A DNA stretch of 64,000 nt from Balanoglossus misakiensis (Eukaryota > Hemichordata). The notes under the pieces were generated by a model, which had not been told where the DNA came from, searched no databases, and was given only the letters and a program-made list of their open reading frames with translations. The position numbers and the translations under genes are program-made. Of the stretch, positions 46,794 to 58,973 are shown in pieces (positions within the stretch are counted from its first letter, which is position 1; each line of letters opens with the position of its first letter). The stretch lies in contig CM082598.2 of NCBI GenBank assembly GCA_040954595.2, positions 62,001 through 126,000 of the forward strand, written 5' to 3'.

Positions 46794-48904
46794 AGATCAT
46801 TCTCATGTTATCTGACTTGACAAAGTTGGTTGCACAACTTCGAATCATCGTTTATACAAAAACACAGAACTTGGCACAATGTTGAGTCGATCTGCCGCAT
46901 AAGTAAAAGAAACTAGCGATGGCAGTAAAAAAGAAGCCAACAATGTCAATGGTAGGACAAGGGAGAAAAAAGTTGTCACGGTGACAACTGACACACAGGA
47001 AGGCCGAATTTTCATGGCTACCGGTAAATTACAGATGACACTCGATCAGGACCGGAGCGAAAAACGTGTGCTTATAAATGATAATTGTACCCGAAATATG
47101 GCTATGGAGGTATTTCTGAGCCATAATCGCTCAAGAGATGAAAATAAGTACAGTGAACAACAGTATTCTGGGAATGACATTTACGCAATGTCCCAAAAAT
47201 AATGTATTCTTGGAAATCCTCAAATACAGTCCCTTGAACATGTGACACAGGCAATCATTCGAAGTGTTCATAGATGAAAACAGAGGCCAATCAGCATACG
47301 TACAATTATACTGACATTGATTGCTGTAAGATTTATAATTGTTTCCTGATTATTAAAAGCTAGATTCTTATCAGTGTTACTTTCTAAATTGCATATTTGA
47401 TGTGTATGTAAAGTTCCTTTACATAGCTGATTCTGTATTGTTTTTAACTTGACTTGAAACTATTGTAAGACCAGGTCTACAATTTCATACTAGAACTGTT
47501 ATTCGTCAACTGTTTTCAGACAACCAGAAAGTCTTTGCTTTGCACACCACAGTAATACCTTGTATGTACACGCTAACCTGTCCACATAGACTGTAATTTC
47601 TTCAAATGGAAAACACTAAAAATTTATCAGACAGGCTGTGTGAATGTTACAGAGGAACTCATGATCATTTCAAGGTGATGAGAGCCAGTAAAAAGACAAC
47701 TTGAAGGGTCTAAGTCCCCTTTTTACATAAAACCAAGGGGCTGTATGACAATTTCAACAAACTTAGGAGGGGGGTGCAGTATTGAGATGTTAAAGGTATA
47801 CGGTCACCTATGGAAAATTAGCTATAGTTACCATGGCAAATTGAGATCAAGCCAATCACAGATTTTCAGTGGGTGGCACACGCGAAAAAAAGAGCGCCAT
47901 CATATGTTCTTTAGAACGCTCAAATACTCTATTTCAGCCATATATGGGCGTATGTAAATTGGGGGTGACTGTATACCTTTAATAGCTAATACCCAAGATG
48001 CCTAATATGTTTACAAAAATAGTTTCTTTACAATCTTTTCCAGTTTATGGGAGCCAACAAAAAGGGCAAGTCTGAGGCACGTGTTTTCTTTTTACATAAC
48101 TTGTAGGGTCAGGGTATCTTTTTAGAAAGCTTTGGAGATTTTACAAACTCTGTGATACCAGTACAAAGATGTCAAAATCACCCCTTCAGCTTTATGGCCC
48201 CTATGGGTAATCATAAAACAAGAAAGCTGCCAAAATACAACATAGTGAAAGGTTCTCTCCAGTGAAACAGTTGATGCATAGGTAACTGCAGCAAATTGTT
48301 TTAAAAAAGTGTAATTTGAGTTAGAAATTGCTTCTACATTATGATTATTAAACATGGTTTTCATCCAACATCTCGCACTCAGTCCTTTTTGTCAGCACAG
48401 CAAAATATCTCTTTGTGAAAATATATTCCATTACTGTTACAATTAGTGAAAAATTGTAAAAATATCAATTGAAAATATCATATATTAACTCGCTCACAAT
48501 AATGCAAAATTAAACATTTGCACATGCATTGAAGCAAATTCAAAATACTTTTGGTCATATTTTATGATAATTTATTGCACAGTGGAACTTTCTGTAACAC
48601 CAGGTCAATCAAACTTGTATATATGAAAGTCTCCTGTGGTTACTGACACCTTTTCCTTGTCTTTTTACTGGCTACGAAGAACAGTGCCTGTATTTGATAT
48701 GTAGATAGATGCTAGCTTATTTGAATAAAATGTAATATCATGGATTATAGACTTTTTTCCCTTTTTAATAGATAAAATTCATTGACTAGAGGCCATCTTC
48801 ACAATTAGTTAATATTTTTTTTCAGCTATTTTCGTAGTCAACAAGTAGATAAAGTTTTGTCTAGACGCTTGTTTTCAATTTGTTAATGCAGTTATTGATC
48901 GTCT
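46794..48904. other. intergenic region between convergent pseudophosphatase and SND1 genes
   Basis: The 3' UTRs of both genes should lie here. One complete miniature element (47790-47982) is present. The open frame at 46981-47202 has no recognisable similarity. Confidence 0.6.
47790..47982. repeat. 193-bp miniature element, family B (TTAAAGGTATAC ends)
   Basis: TTAAAGGTATACGGTCACC at the left is inverted as GGTGACTGTATACCTTTAA at the right. The interior includes TAGTTACCATGGCAAATTGA and CCATATATGGGCGTATGTAA. Relatives lie at 56969-57160, 62885-63036 and, in part, 56060-56100. Confidence 0.8.
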
Positions 48905-51900
48905 TTAATTCTGGAAACCGAACTCCTTGGCATCATCTTCGGTGAAGTCTCCGTAACGCCAAAGGTTTAACTGCAAGACATAAAGGAGGTAAGGGTCTAT
49001 GTTAGTGGGTTCACTGCTGACTTTGGCAAGAGTGAGTCCAATAAATTTCTGTAAGTTAAATGTTTATTATACTCACCACTAAGTGTGTTTTTCCTGCCAT
49101 TATCCTAATCTACAGTTTCTTCCTTTTCGTGCCTTTCTGCCAAAAGATAAATTCTCCACGACTCCCACGGGCAAAACTTTTCATGACAGTCAGGAGTTTT
49201 TGACTTCATTTCGGTGGAAAGGCCCTTTCAATTTGGTCTAACTGTACCACAAGCCAACATTTTCTTCTTCGATTTGTCACACAAAGCATGAGATATGTAG
49301 CAGTTGTCACTATAAAATTCATATCCTTTGTTTTGATATGGATATGTCAGTTTCATGACATCATTCTCGGTAACTGATGTTTCAGGAGATTGCAAGTGTG
49401 ATTCTCGGCCTTGATAATCCTTCAAATTCAGGACATAGCCAGTGGCAGATACTGCTACGTTGAACACTTTGATCCCCCATTTCGTGAGTTTGTTTTTGAT
49501 GTAGTGTTTAATTCCCAACCTGCCTTTGTACTTGATCATGTTTTCATCTAAAGCTACTTGTCTCTTAGGAGTATAAGCTTCTCTAAACTTACTGACAACT
49601 GCATTGAGTACAGGTTTTATCTTCTTTGTGTCTTTTCGTATGGATGAGTACCTGGCATTTTGATTTTGTTTCTGACAAATCTGGTGCATGTCAGACTCAA
49701 TATATCCTTAAAATTTGGACCCCCCCCCCCATAATTAATGAGTCAAAAGTTGCCTGTATATATATATGCCTTTGTGCACCTGCCAGCAACAAGGGGACTT
49801 TGATAGGCGGGGTGAGGTTTTTTTTTCCACATACTAACTCATCATAACTGGTGTTGCACATTTGCATCGTGCACACAGTAAACATCGTTTTGTCAAAAGT
49901 TACAGCTGCTGTCCCTTTAACCCTCCCACTCCACTTCCTCTTTAAAGATCGAACCTTATCATAGAAAAACAATGGGTTTGGACTGAACCATGGTGCTGAA
50001 AGGGTTAATCAATTACACTGCATATACAGTGATCTTGATTTGCACACTGATTTGTCAAGCCAATTTGAAACGAGCTGTACAGTGAGTTGTTGGTGGCTCA
50101 GTCACAGAAATGAATGTTGACATGATATATTTCTCACCCTTGCTTTACGTGCCACATCCTGGCTCTTCTTGTACTCGCTCACCAACGGCTGCAGGCGTTT
50201 CTCACGGCGATTTTCGGCCATCAGCAAACCGTCCGCAATCAGACCCTGTACAACATCGTCCTTATTGCTGGGGTTCAACAGCGAGACATATTCCAGTCCT
50301 CCAACGCGATATTCAACATTGATCAGATAGGTGTTGTTGAGCACTTCCTTTTTGAAGGCTTCTATGGCTTCCAATAGGGCCTCAGGCTGCAGAGGAAAAA
50401 AACAGTGTCAAGATGTGAAATTGGTAGCTGCTTCTCATTCATGTTAATACTTCCATGATCATCTTATGTGTTTATGCAATCATCACAATTTGAAGACATG
50501 CACTTACATCTTTAGGTATAGAAATGCAGGCCGGAGCATATCTATGAGCTTGAGATGGCAGAGAATGGTAAGAGGCTGGCAATGAGGCTGTATCTGTGAT
50601 GTCAACGTATTCGCTCTGAAACAGACAAAAATAACGCCAATAGTTATAAATTTAATCTTGGAAAGATTAATCAATGACTCGGTTAACAGCAATGTGGTGA
50701 GATTAACGGAAACGGTGGTCAGAGTATTTTTGTTGTTGAATGATAGGTCACTTTAATGACCCCTATCCTTGTACCTCTGGTGGTATGGGGTTGTCAAAAT
50801 TCACCATATGGTCAAGAAATGCCAAAATACAATCTAATGTGATACTGAATGACACCTGATGTCATGCCAAAAAATGCCAGGATGCAAGCTCACTCTGAGG
50901 TCATGATAGTGGCCTATTTTACAGGGCAGCTGGTAGGAACATGAGTGGGAACAAGGAGGAACTACTCACATTTCCATAATCGATATACAAGACATGCACT
51001 CTCTTGGCCTCCACTTTATTGATAGATGCCCTGTACCAGTTACCGTCGGAAAACTTGGCGGCACAGACCTCACCCTTCTTTGGAGTGTAGGAACCAGGCA
51101 GAGGTGGGTTGGAAGTGAATTCAGTGTGCAGCTGTTCCATAAGCTTTTCAAGTTGTGGACCTTCAGGGAGGGATAAAAATTCAATCTTTTAACTGTGGCA
51201 ATGAAAGGGTTACAAGCCCCACAGGCTACCACTTGTAACATATTTCTAACCATAAATCACTTTGAAGACACAAATGCAGTGTTTTTTTAAAGCTTCTTCT
51301 ACAGGTAGTGATTTACACCACTTTCATACGGGAATTGGTTCTTGCTCAAGTAGACTGTGCGCCCCAATGCAGGCCTGCACACAACACATCTATAAACTTA
51401 CCAGTCTCAGCATGCTGTGCATAGAAATTACATTCACTAAGTACTTCTGTGACCACCACAGACTTGTAATTCGTTTTGCGTTCAGTTTCTTCCACAACCA
51501 CCACATTTTGAGGCTCTTCGTAATTTTCCCATATCTGGTGAGAGCACAAAGGGAATTGTAGAAATCTGTTAATCTGTACAAAGCTGTGTTCACTCACTCA
51601 CTCACTCACTCACTCACTCACTCACTCGTGTAACACGTGCAAACATGCACACCACACCTCATGCCAATTTGACAACTTACTTTGATTTTATTGTTCTTGG
51701 CCTTGTCTTCTACTATATGCAGCTGAGCAGCATATGGACTTCTATCTGCAGTGAAATGCGTTTTGGATAATCCCTCCTCCACAAGAGCAACAGACAGATT
51801 GACACCCTCCACAAAGAGCCAACCAATAAAATTGCCAGCTTTGTCTATTGCTTCCACTTCTACTTCAACCTAAAATTAGCAACAACAAAAAATTGGTTAC

Positions 51901-54900
51901 CAATCGGATTTCAATCCAGACATCATTTTGGAAATGTTTTGTTTTGATTTTGTGCGAGAAATTACCAACAATATTCTGCATTCAGAATTATAGTTACTAC
52001 GGTCATTGCGAGCATATTAACCCTATCAACCAAATGGCACTTTTACCCCTTTCACCAACATGGTTTGCTCCAGATCCATTCTTTGCCCTGGCAAATTTGC
52101 ATCTCTATATAGGGAAATGGGGGTGGGATGAAAGGGTCAGCAGTTGAAGTAGATGAAACACCTTACCTCTCTCTGAAGACACAGTTCTTTTGTGTACTGC
52201 AGAGCTTCTTCAGAACAAGGTTCACTTTCACCCGGTCCACCAGGTCCAGTCCGTGCCATGCGTGGACAACTAATTCCTGTGTAAATAACACACAAACAGG
52301 TCAGAATTTGTTCTCTCTAACAAACATTCTTAAAGCTCCATTAGCTATAACTGTTTGCTTTTTTATACAAATGTTTATGTTTTTATACATATGTTTTTTT
52401 CCACTGCTGGAAAAAAAACCTATTGGACCATGATGTCTCAAAACTCAAATGGATTGGTGATGACTTTCTTGGACTGTTGACATGAATTTTCAAGCTCATT
52501 TCAAAAACAGGGCAGAGAAAGTATGTACACTAACCAGCTAGAAGGAATGTAATGAGACAGGTTTCCTTTGGGAGGTACAGACGCAGACGCGAGCCACTGG
52601 CGACAAATTCCACAATTCCAAGGCTGCGACCGGCACGTTGCAGAAATGGAAGAAACTGCTTAGCCTTCTGTGGCTCCTACAAACAAGCAGATATTTTTTT
52701 GAGAATAAACAGAGATTAATTTTATAACCGTATTTCTGTCTTGCTATTACAGAGACATTTGTCATATTGTCAAAATATAGCTTCAGTGCTCTTGAAAACG
52801 GTGTATGCAAAAGAGCTTTTTGAAACCAATATTTTTTTTGCTGTCTGCAGTTGTGAACGCCAAGAGAACACTGGAAACAAGATCACTTGGCTGCCTAATA
52901 AAACTGCAGTGGCTAAACTTCTAAAAACATTGTATAACCAATGTCTGAAGTATGAAGTTCTCTCAGACTCACTCTGAGCTTGTTCAAAAGAGACAAAATT
53001 GTATGCTTAACATTTGTGATAATAGCTACATTCTACATGCATTTTGAATTAATGCATTTCTGGAGGAAAAACAATTTTAAGGTATAAATAACCGTTGCAC
53101 ATTATCGCAAAAAAGGCATCTGTACAACTGAAGTGCTTGTATTAATTGTCGGTTAAATGTGAACACTCACCCCTGATAGATCAGCTACTCTATGAATTGA
53201 AGGTTCTTTCTTGCTGTGCAAGCCTTTGCCATTCTTCTGAGCTCTGCTCTCTGCAGCCAATAATTCGTCGTAGTGGGCCGAGCGTTGATCATCATCAGCC
53301 CGGTGACGTAGCACTGTGACAAATCCTTTACTAACGAGTGCTTCAGCAACGTTTCTGTTGAGAAAAAAGGTTTTGTGAAAAAGACATTAGTTGTGAATTG
53401 TGCCCGTTATTTCAGTATTTCTGTCCCGTGTATACACCTGTAGTTACTTTGTCTACTTCCTATGTACAGCATGATGAAATGGTGAGTATTCAAGTTGTCA
53501 ACATGTGAATGTGTAATGACCATTTTATTATCGACATGAATCTGAGTCACAATTCGAATTCTGCTATCAACAAGAACACTGCTGACTGTACATACATGAA
53601 CATGTACAGTCGAACCTGTGTATAGTGGCCAGGTCAAGGGACCTTCCTAAACCACTCTTTATAGACAGGTCTGGTCCATGTATGTTTGCAGGGGGGAGGG
53701 GTAACTTACATGTTTGAGATTGTCACTGTGGCACATGTCTTCTCTGGGTAGCCACTCTCTGCAGGTTTGATGTAATCCACACACACGTTGACCTTTTTGC
53801 CGATGAGCTTCTTACGCATGAACTCACGTGCTTCAAACATATAAGGGACGTCATACAAAGGACGAATACGTCGGTTTTCCTGGCAAAGCAATTTCAAACA
53901 TCATAGGGTTAAACAAATCATAAATTCAATTTCAGTCTAAAACGCTCAAAATGGGGTTCCAAGAGAGGCTTTTATAGTCAAGAAATTTAAAGCTCCATCA
54001 GCTGTATCTTTTCGCTATGTTTGAATTCAAGTTCAGATTAGAGTTCAGACGGCTTTTACACACATACAGGTTATGTTCACGAGGAGGGTACTGGGTATAT
54101 TAAGATGTTGTTTGGACTAGTTCCTGAAATCACTACCTCTGCATATGGCTGACAAACAAAGAATTATATTCAAGATACTTTCATTGGTCATTTCCTTACC
54201 TTGATAGCCGACTCATCCTCTTTTCCGGGCATGGACAGCCTCGGTGGCCGGATGCTGGACAGTGTTATCTTCCGGAATTCTCCACTGCTGGTTTTGATGA
54301 CCATGGCATCAGCGTTGACGATCTCCATAACCTGGGGGGATTAAAAAGGACAGGGTTTAATAAACCAACAGATACTCACAGCAGATCTATATCACAAATA
54401 TGTACCTATTGAAATGTTGATTGGGTAGTGTTTTGTTCAGGGTGATATATTCTTTTCACTAAAGCATTCATTGCAGTCTAGACCACTCATGGCTTTTTAT
54501 TTTCACCTTAAATAGGAAAAGCAGACACTGTTTTTTTTTTAACTGTGTTGATAAGAAAACTCGATGGTGAGTACATTCCTTCTGTGCAACTCAAACTGTT
54601 TTTATTCTACTGACCTTTCCAGTGTAGTTCTTGTCTTGAATTTCAATGGCTTGAGTTGATGGGGTGTAATTCTTCCATATACGTAGTTTCTTCTCCTTTG
54701 CGAATCTGTTGAAAGAAAGTCACCATCATATTAGTTACAGAAGGTATTGGCCAAGCACTGGAGAGTATAGCTTTGTTCCGAAAATAAACTCCATCAAACT
54801 GTCTATGTAATACTGTAAAACGGGAAATTTTCACAAACGATAAATTTTTTGTGAACTATGCGAGAGCCAAAAAAACATGTCACGTAAAAATGTTTTTCAG

Positions 54901-57900
54901 AGGAAGTCATCCCAGAAAGTCCTTTCTGGGGAGATTAGCATTTCCTTAGGGAGACAGCTGTACGCTATTACCCTGATGGTCAATCAATTTGCATAAACTT
55001 TCAACTCACTTCTCAGCACTACGTAGTTTTTCCGGACCCTGACTGACAAGAGGCATACTCCAATCTACACAGCGTGCAAATCCTTCACGTACCAACAACT
55101 CAGAGATGTTACCATTCTGGAGAGAGAAAGAGAGAGAAAAAGAAGTTTGATTAACCAAAACTAAACTTTATTCACATTAACTTGACAAAGGCTCCCAACA
55201 CGTTTGCATAATGTCACAATCAACTTACGGGATGAAGTACGCTGCCAATGAAGTTTTGATTGGACACGCCCTCTAGGATGACTTTGACATCGCGTTGAAG
55301 GAGACGGCTTTCAGTGAAGAACTTGGCTTCCTCCGTATAGGGCTCTGGTGTTTGTTGATTATTTTCCAACTTAAACATTGGGCACTGAGGGATAAAAAAA
55401 ACAAGTGCATGTTTTTTCACTATGGTATTCGTATTCTATGGAAGAGGCGTTTTATCTACAGCAAGCAGTGCAGAAAATATTAAATGATGTCAACTTTAAC
55501 TCGATTTGACTAAGTATTTACAAGATCTTAGAAAACGACAATAGTATTAGTAATGTGAGTTTTTCTGGCCTTTTTCAGTTTACTCCTCTGAGAACACGGA
55601 AATACAAGTCTTAAAGTACTTTTTCTGTCTTCAGTTGCAACAGGGGGTATTTCAACTCATTTTATTCGAGTCCTTACCTTGATCCCTGATAACATAACCA
55701 TGACTTGGTGGTATGATGGGACAAGCAACACTTTCATGGTACAGCCATCCCGGACAAACTCAACAACAGCTGTTGAAAAAAAATATTCATAAATCACTTG
55801 TTTGATACTTTAATGAAAAAGTTCAAGTTGTCAAGGTATCATTTCACAGAGGCATCATTCGCGATATCTTTTCATACTTTTTTTTTACATCATTGTAAAG
55901 TTGTGTCATGTTTTGCAACAATAACACAAGAAATGAAGAAATGTTTTGTAAATAATTTTATTGTTTAAATAAAAAATATATTAAAAGTATACAACAATCC
56001 TTAATTTACATATGCCCATATACATGTATCATTGTGTATTTCTGTGACTGAGGGGGGTAGACTATCACCTTTAATTTACATTATGCCTATATATGGTTAA
56101 AAGGGACGTACCATTAATTGGTTCTTGGTGATGGGAGTCAACGAAGTTCCTTGGGTTTTCAACCGTCCATTTGATGTCTCGGACCAGATGCTTCCCTTCT
56201 TTGGCCCACCGACCTTTTCCAGCAGACTTTGCAGCTTCCTCCAAGTCGATTAGACGCTGCTGTTGCTCACTGAAATAAATAAGTCATTGTCAATGACACA
56301 GTTCCTGAGTTAATTCCGACGATCGTCTTATGCACATGTGCATAATTTCATGTGTACAAACATTACATCCAATCCAAATGTTTTGTAAATTTTGTGTTTG
56401 ACACATTCAAATAGTGGACTGCCTTCGCTACCTTCCATATTTCATGCACACCGTATAAGTAGACTTTAGTTTTGTCCCTTCTTTTCACCCACTTTGCTGT
56501 TATTTCCCAATTTCCGACACAATCCATGGTAGGGGCTATACAGATAACTCCCTTGTAGTCCATTCTGAAATTTGGGTAAATTTGGTGCACACTCACTCAT
56601 TAGCTTTCAATCCACCTCGTCTCACTTCAACTAAGCCTTCAGCAACAATGGATTCAGTTACATTTTCTCCACCAGGACCTGTAGAAGTAAAAAAAACAAG
56701 GAAATTCAATAATGCTTTATCTCAATGACATACAAAAAATTCCACAGTTATACCATCTTGACCTAATGATTAACCCTTCAATTTATGACTCTACTCTTTG
56801 TAGTTTTCTAAAGTCACACTTACTATCCAGAAAGACGCATCCATAGTCACGACCACTGCCAGGAGCTGTGTACTCGATGGTGAAGTACACTTCTTTACCG
56901 ACCAACTTCTTGCGAAGGAATTCCCGTGCTTCAAATGCCCATGGCTGCAAAACAAAACAAAATCACAGTTAAAGGTATACAATCACCCTTTATTTACATA
57001 GGCTCATATAGGGTTAAAACTGAGTACTTAAGTCTTTGAAAGACTTTAGTGGGGTACTTTTTATCAGGGGGCCAACCTGCAAAAATCTTCGATTGGCTAG
57101 ATCTATATTTCCATGGTAACTGTGGCTAAATTGACAAAGTGACCATGTACACTAACCCTTTCACCACTGACAGTAAAGATGTGATAACTTTTACACTTAC
57201 TTCATCCTTGGAGTCTGTTTGACCCTCAATGTTTGGGTTTGCGCGTCTTCCCAAGCGACTGGCAGTTATGTTTGATAGATTGAGTTGTTGTTCTGGTGGT
57301 GGGCCACCCTTTGGTGGACCTCTGACGATTATAGCATCACCTGATAGTACCTACAATCAAATATGACAAGAAAAGCGAATGAGATCATCAGAGATTCAAA
57401 ATATGGTTCAGAAGAACTACTGCGCCAAAAGACGAATCTTGGGCTAGAGCCTGACATGCCTTAGACTTGGACAAACTCAAACAGAATCACCAGTGTTTCT
57501 GCAATACATGTTATATTTTCATAATGCTTGTACAGTAAAACCTGTCTAGACCAAACTCTATCTAAAATAATTATGGCACAGAAAGTACAGCATGTACACA
57601 GCTTGTAACAATCTGTAGCAGGTTTATTTACATGGGCCAGACAACCCTCATTTTTAGGAACCACTTATCTACATCACAAGAGAGTTATAACAAATATTCA
57701 TCAGAACATCCCTAATAACCTGCATATGCAGTCCTGGAAAACTGGTATAATTGAAAAACATGTTTTTTGTCACATTTACAAAGCAATTCACACCTCAGAA
57801 ACAGATGGTGATCTGAATACCACCAATGCTTTCCTAAAAACAAAATATTCATCAAACACCAAACACAATCAACACAGAACCAGAACACAAGTTGACAACA

Positions 57901-58743
57901 TATGGATAAAACAAAAAGCACCATAAATGAATAGGGAGAGATAGACCACATCCCTATAAAGCACCATAGTCAACACAAAAGCCATAATAATAAGCGACAT
58001 TAGGTGCGGAGCCTCTTTCCCCTTCAAATATCTGGAGTCGAAATAAAAGTGGCTATATACATGTAGTGCAAGTCGAATCACCTTGCCTAAAGGCACTGGA
58101 CTAAGAGCATGGTACTATGTTCACACATGGAGGTACTTCTCTTGGTACCTCCATGGTTCACATGACCACGTCATACACATGTGTTTTATCATGTTCATGT
58201 TATTTTTCATCACACACAGTAGCACCCCCCCGAACACACACACACACACACACGGTCACACACACACTAACACGTTTATAGAGCAGAAACGTACATGTAT
58301 TAAAAAGCACGATCTTGTGGTGTCCATTCATTCTCAATAAAACTACACCACGAGGTCTTCATGACTCCAAACTACACAACTTCACATCTGCACAAACTGA
58401 TCAAACTTAAACGTTACAATAATTACACTATATATTTCCACAACAAATGTTACAAACATATTATACTAAAACATCCACACCTCACTGACTGGCCTTCCTT
58501 AGCAGACTACAGGAACACGCTCTCTCACAGAATAAGTTTTAAAAACTTCCATATGGCGTGAAACACAATGAAAAATACTTCTCACCCAGCCACAAGACAC
58601 ACCGTCAGGGATTAGAAATGCCAATCTTGTCTTAATATTTACTGTGTTTCAGAATTTTAACAGTGACCGAGATATATTTTGTATTTTCTTACCTGTTTGA
58701 CGATGCCACGTCGAAGCACGGGTTGACCTCCTGGAGTAGCCAT
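48905..58743 (-). CDS. SND1: SND1 / Tudor-SN (staphylococcal nuclease domain-containing protein 1)
   Basis: Exons in transcript order: 58743-58693, 57350-57201, 56944-56824, 56678-56597, 56269-56112, 55769-55678, 55384-55229, 55116-55010, 54705-54615, 54331-54200, 53879-53710, 53354-53171, 52676-52535, 52276-52167, 51869-51681, 51534-51402, 51160-50970, 50615-50508, 50386-50138, 48970-48905. All phases agree: 2682 nt, 893 residues (human SND1 910). Four staphylococcal-nuclease folds fill residues about 10-650 (for example [19 protein letters not shown] and [19 protein letters not shown]). A Tudor domain (about 690-755; [21 protein letters not shown]) lies within a fifth fold that ends [18 protein letters not shown]. 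Known roles: RNA binding and cleavage of edited or micro-RNAs, splicing and transcription co-activation, in nucleus and cytoplasm. The promoter side faces TMEM216 at about 230 bp. The last intron holds a piggyBac remnant. Confidence 0.97.
49228..49689 (-). pseudogene. truncated piggyBac transposase in the last SND1 intron
   Basis: An open frame of 154 codons matching the middle of piggyBac-type (DDE_Tnp_1_7) transposases: [67 protein letters not shown]. The Asp in LDENM and the Asp in YSDNCY correspond to the first two catalytic acids. The frame stops right after CGTVRPN, so the third acid, the C-terminus and most of the N-terminus are missing. It has the same orientation as SND1. Confidence 0.85.
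49917..50008. repeat. TTAA-flanked miniature element, family A (92 bp), beside the piggyBac remnant
   Basis: TTAACCCTCCCACTCCACTT on the left and CATGGTGCTGAAAGGGTTAA on the right. The interior GGGTTTGGACTGAACC is the same as in the copy at 24418. It lies about 230 bp from the transposase fragment, in the same intron. Confidence 0.8.
51589..51628. repeat. (CACT)n microsatellite
   Basis: About ten CACT units in the SND1 intron between exons 15 and 16. Confidence 0.95.
56969..57160. repeat. miniature element, family B, second copy
   Basis: Starts TTAAAGGTATACAATCACCC and continues TTTACATAGGCTCATATAGG. It shares CCATGGTAACTGTGGCTAAA-type sequence with the copies at 47790 and 62885. The right end (AAAGTGACCATGTACAC) is degraded. 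It lies in SND1 intron 2. Confidence 0.6.
57351..58692. other. SND1 intron 1, repeat-derived DNA
   Basis: A 1.3 kb intron with a CA microsatellite at 58233-58268. One + strand stretch near 57605-57690 reads [16 protein letters not shown] in one frame, which resembles the GIY-YIG endonuclease of Penelope-like retroelements. The match is short and interrupted, so it is only a suggestion. Confidence 0.4.
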
Positions 58744-58973
58744 CTTGAAGAGACCTGATAAACGCAATGTATGCCGGGAAATGACCTCGGTCCATAATCA
58801 ATTAACACAACATTACAAAATGCAAATCGTTGGCCAATGGCATGGAAACATTAGCCACGCGTTTAATATTAATTTATTACTTTTTTATTATTAAAATGCT
58901 TATAAACTTCAAATGAAAGACCAACATTGATCTCTAAAATGTAAAGTTGAAAGGTCAGAGGGCAAATTCCAAG
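58744..58973. promoter_or_regulatory. probable bidirectional promoter, SND1 / TMEM216-like
   Basis: The start codons of SND1 (minus) and the TMEM216-like gene (plus) are about 230 bp apart, head to head. The plus start reads CCAAGATGGCGGT, close to the TISU/YY1 initiator known from short 5' UTRs; the SND1 start reads TCAAGATGGCT. No TATA box is obvious. Bidirectional activity is inferred from spacing. Confidence 0.5.
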
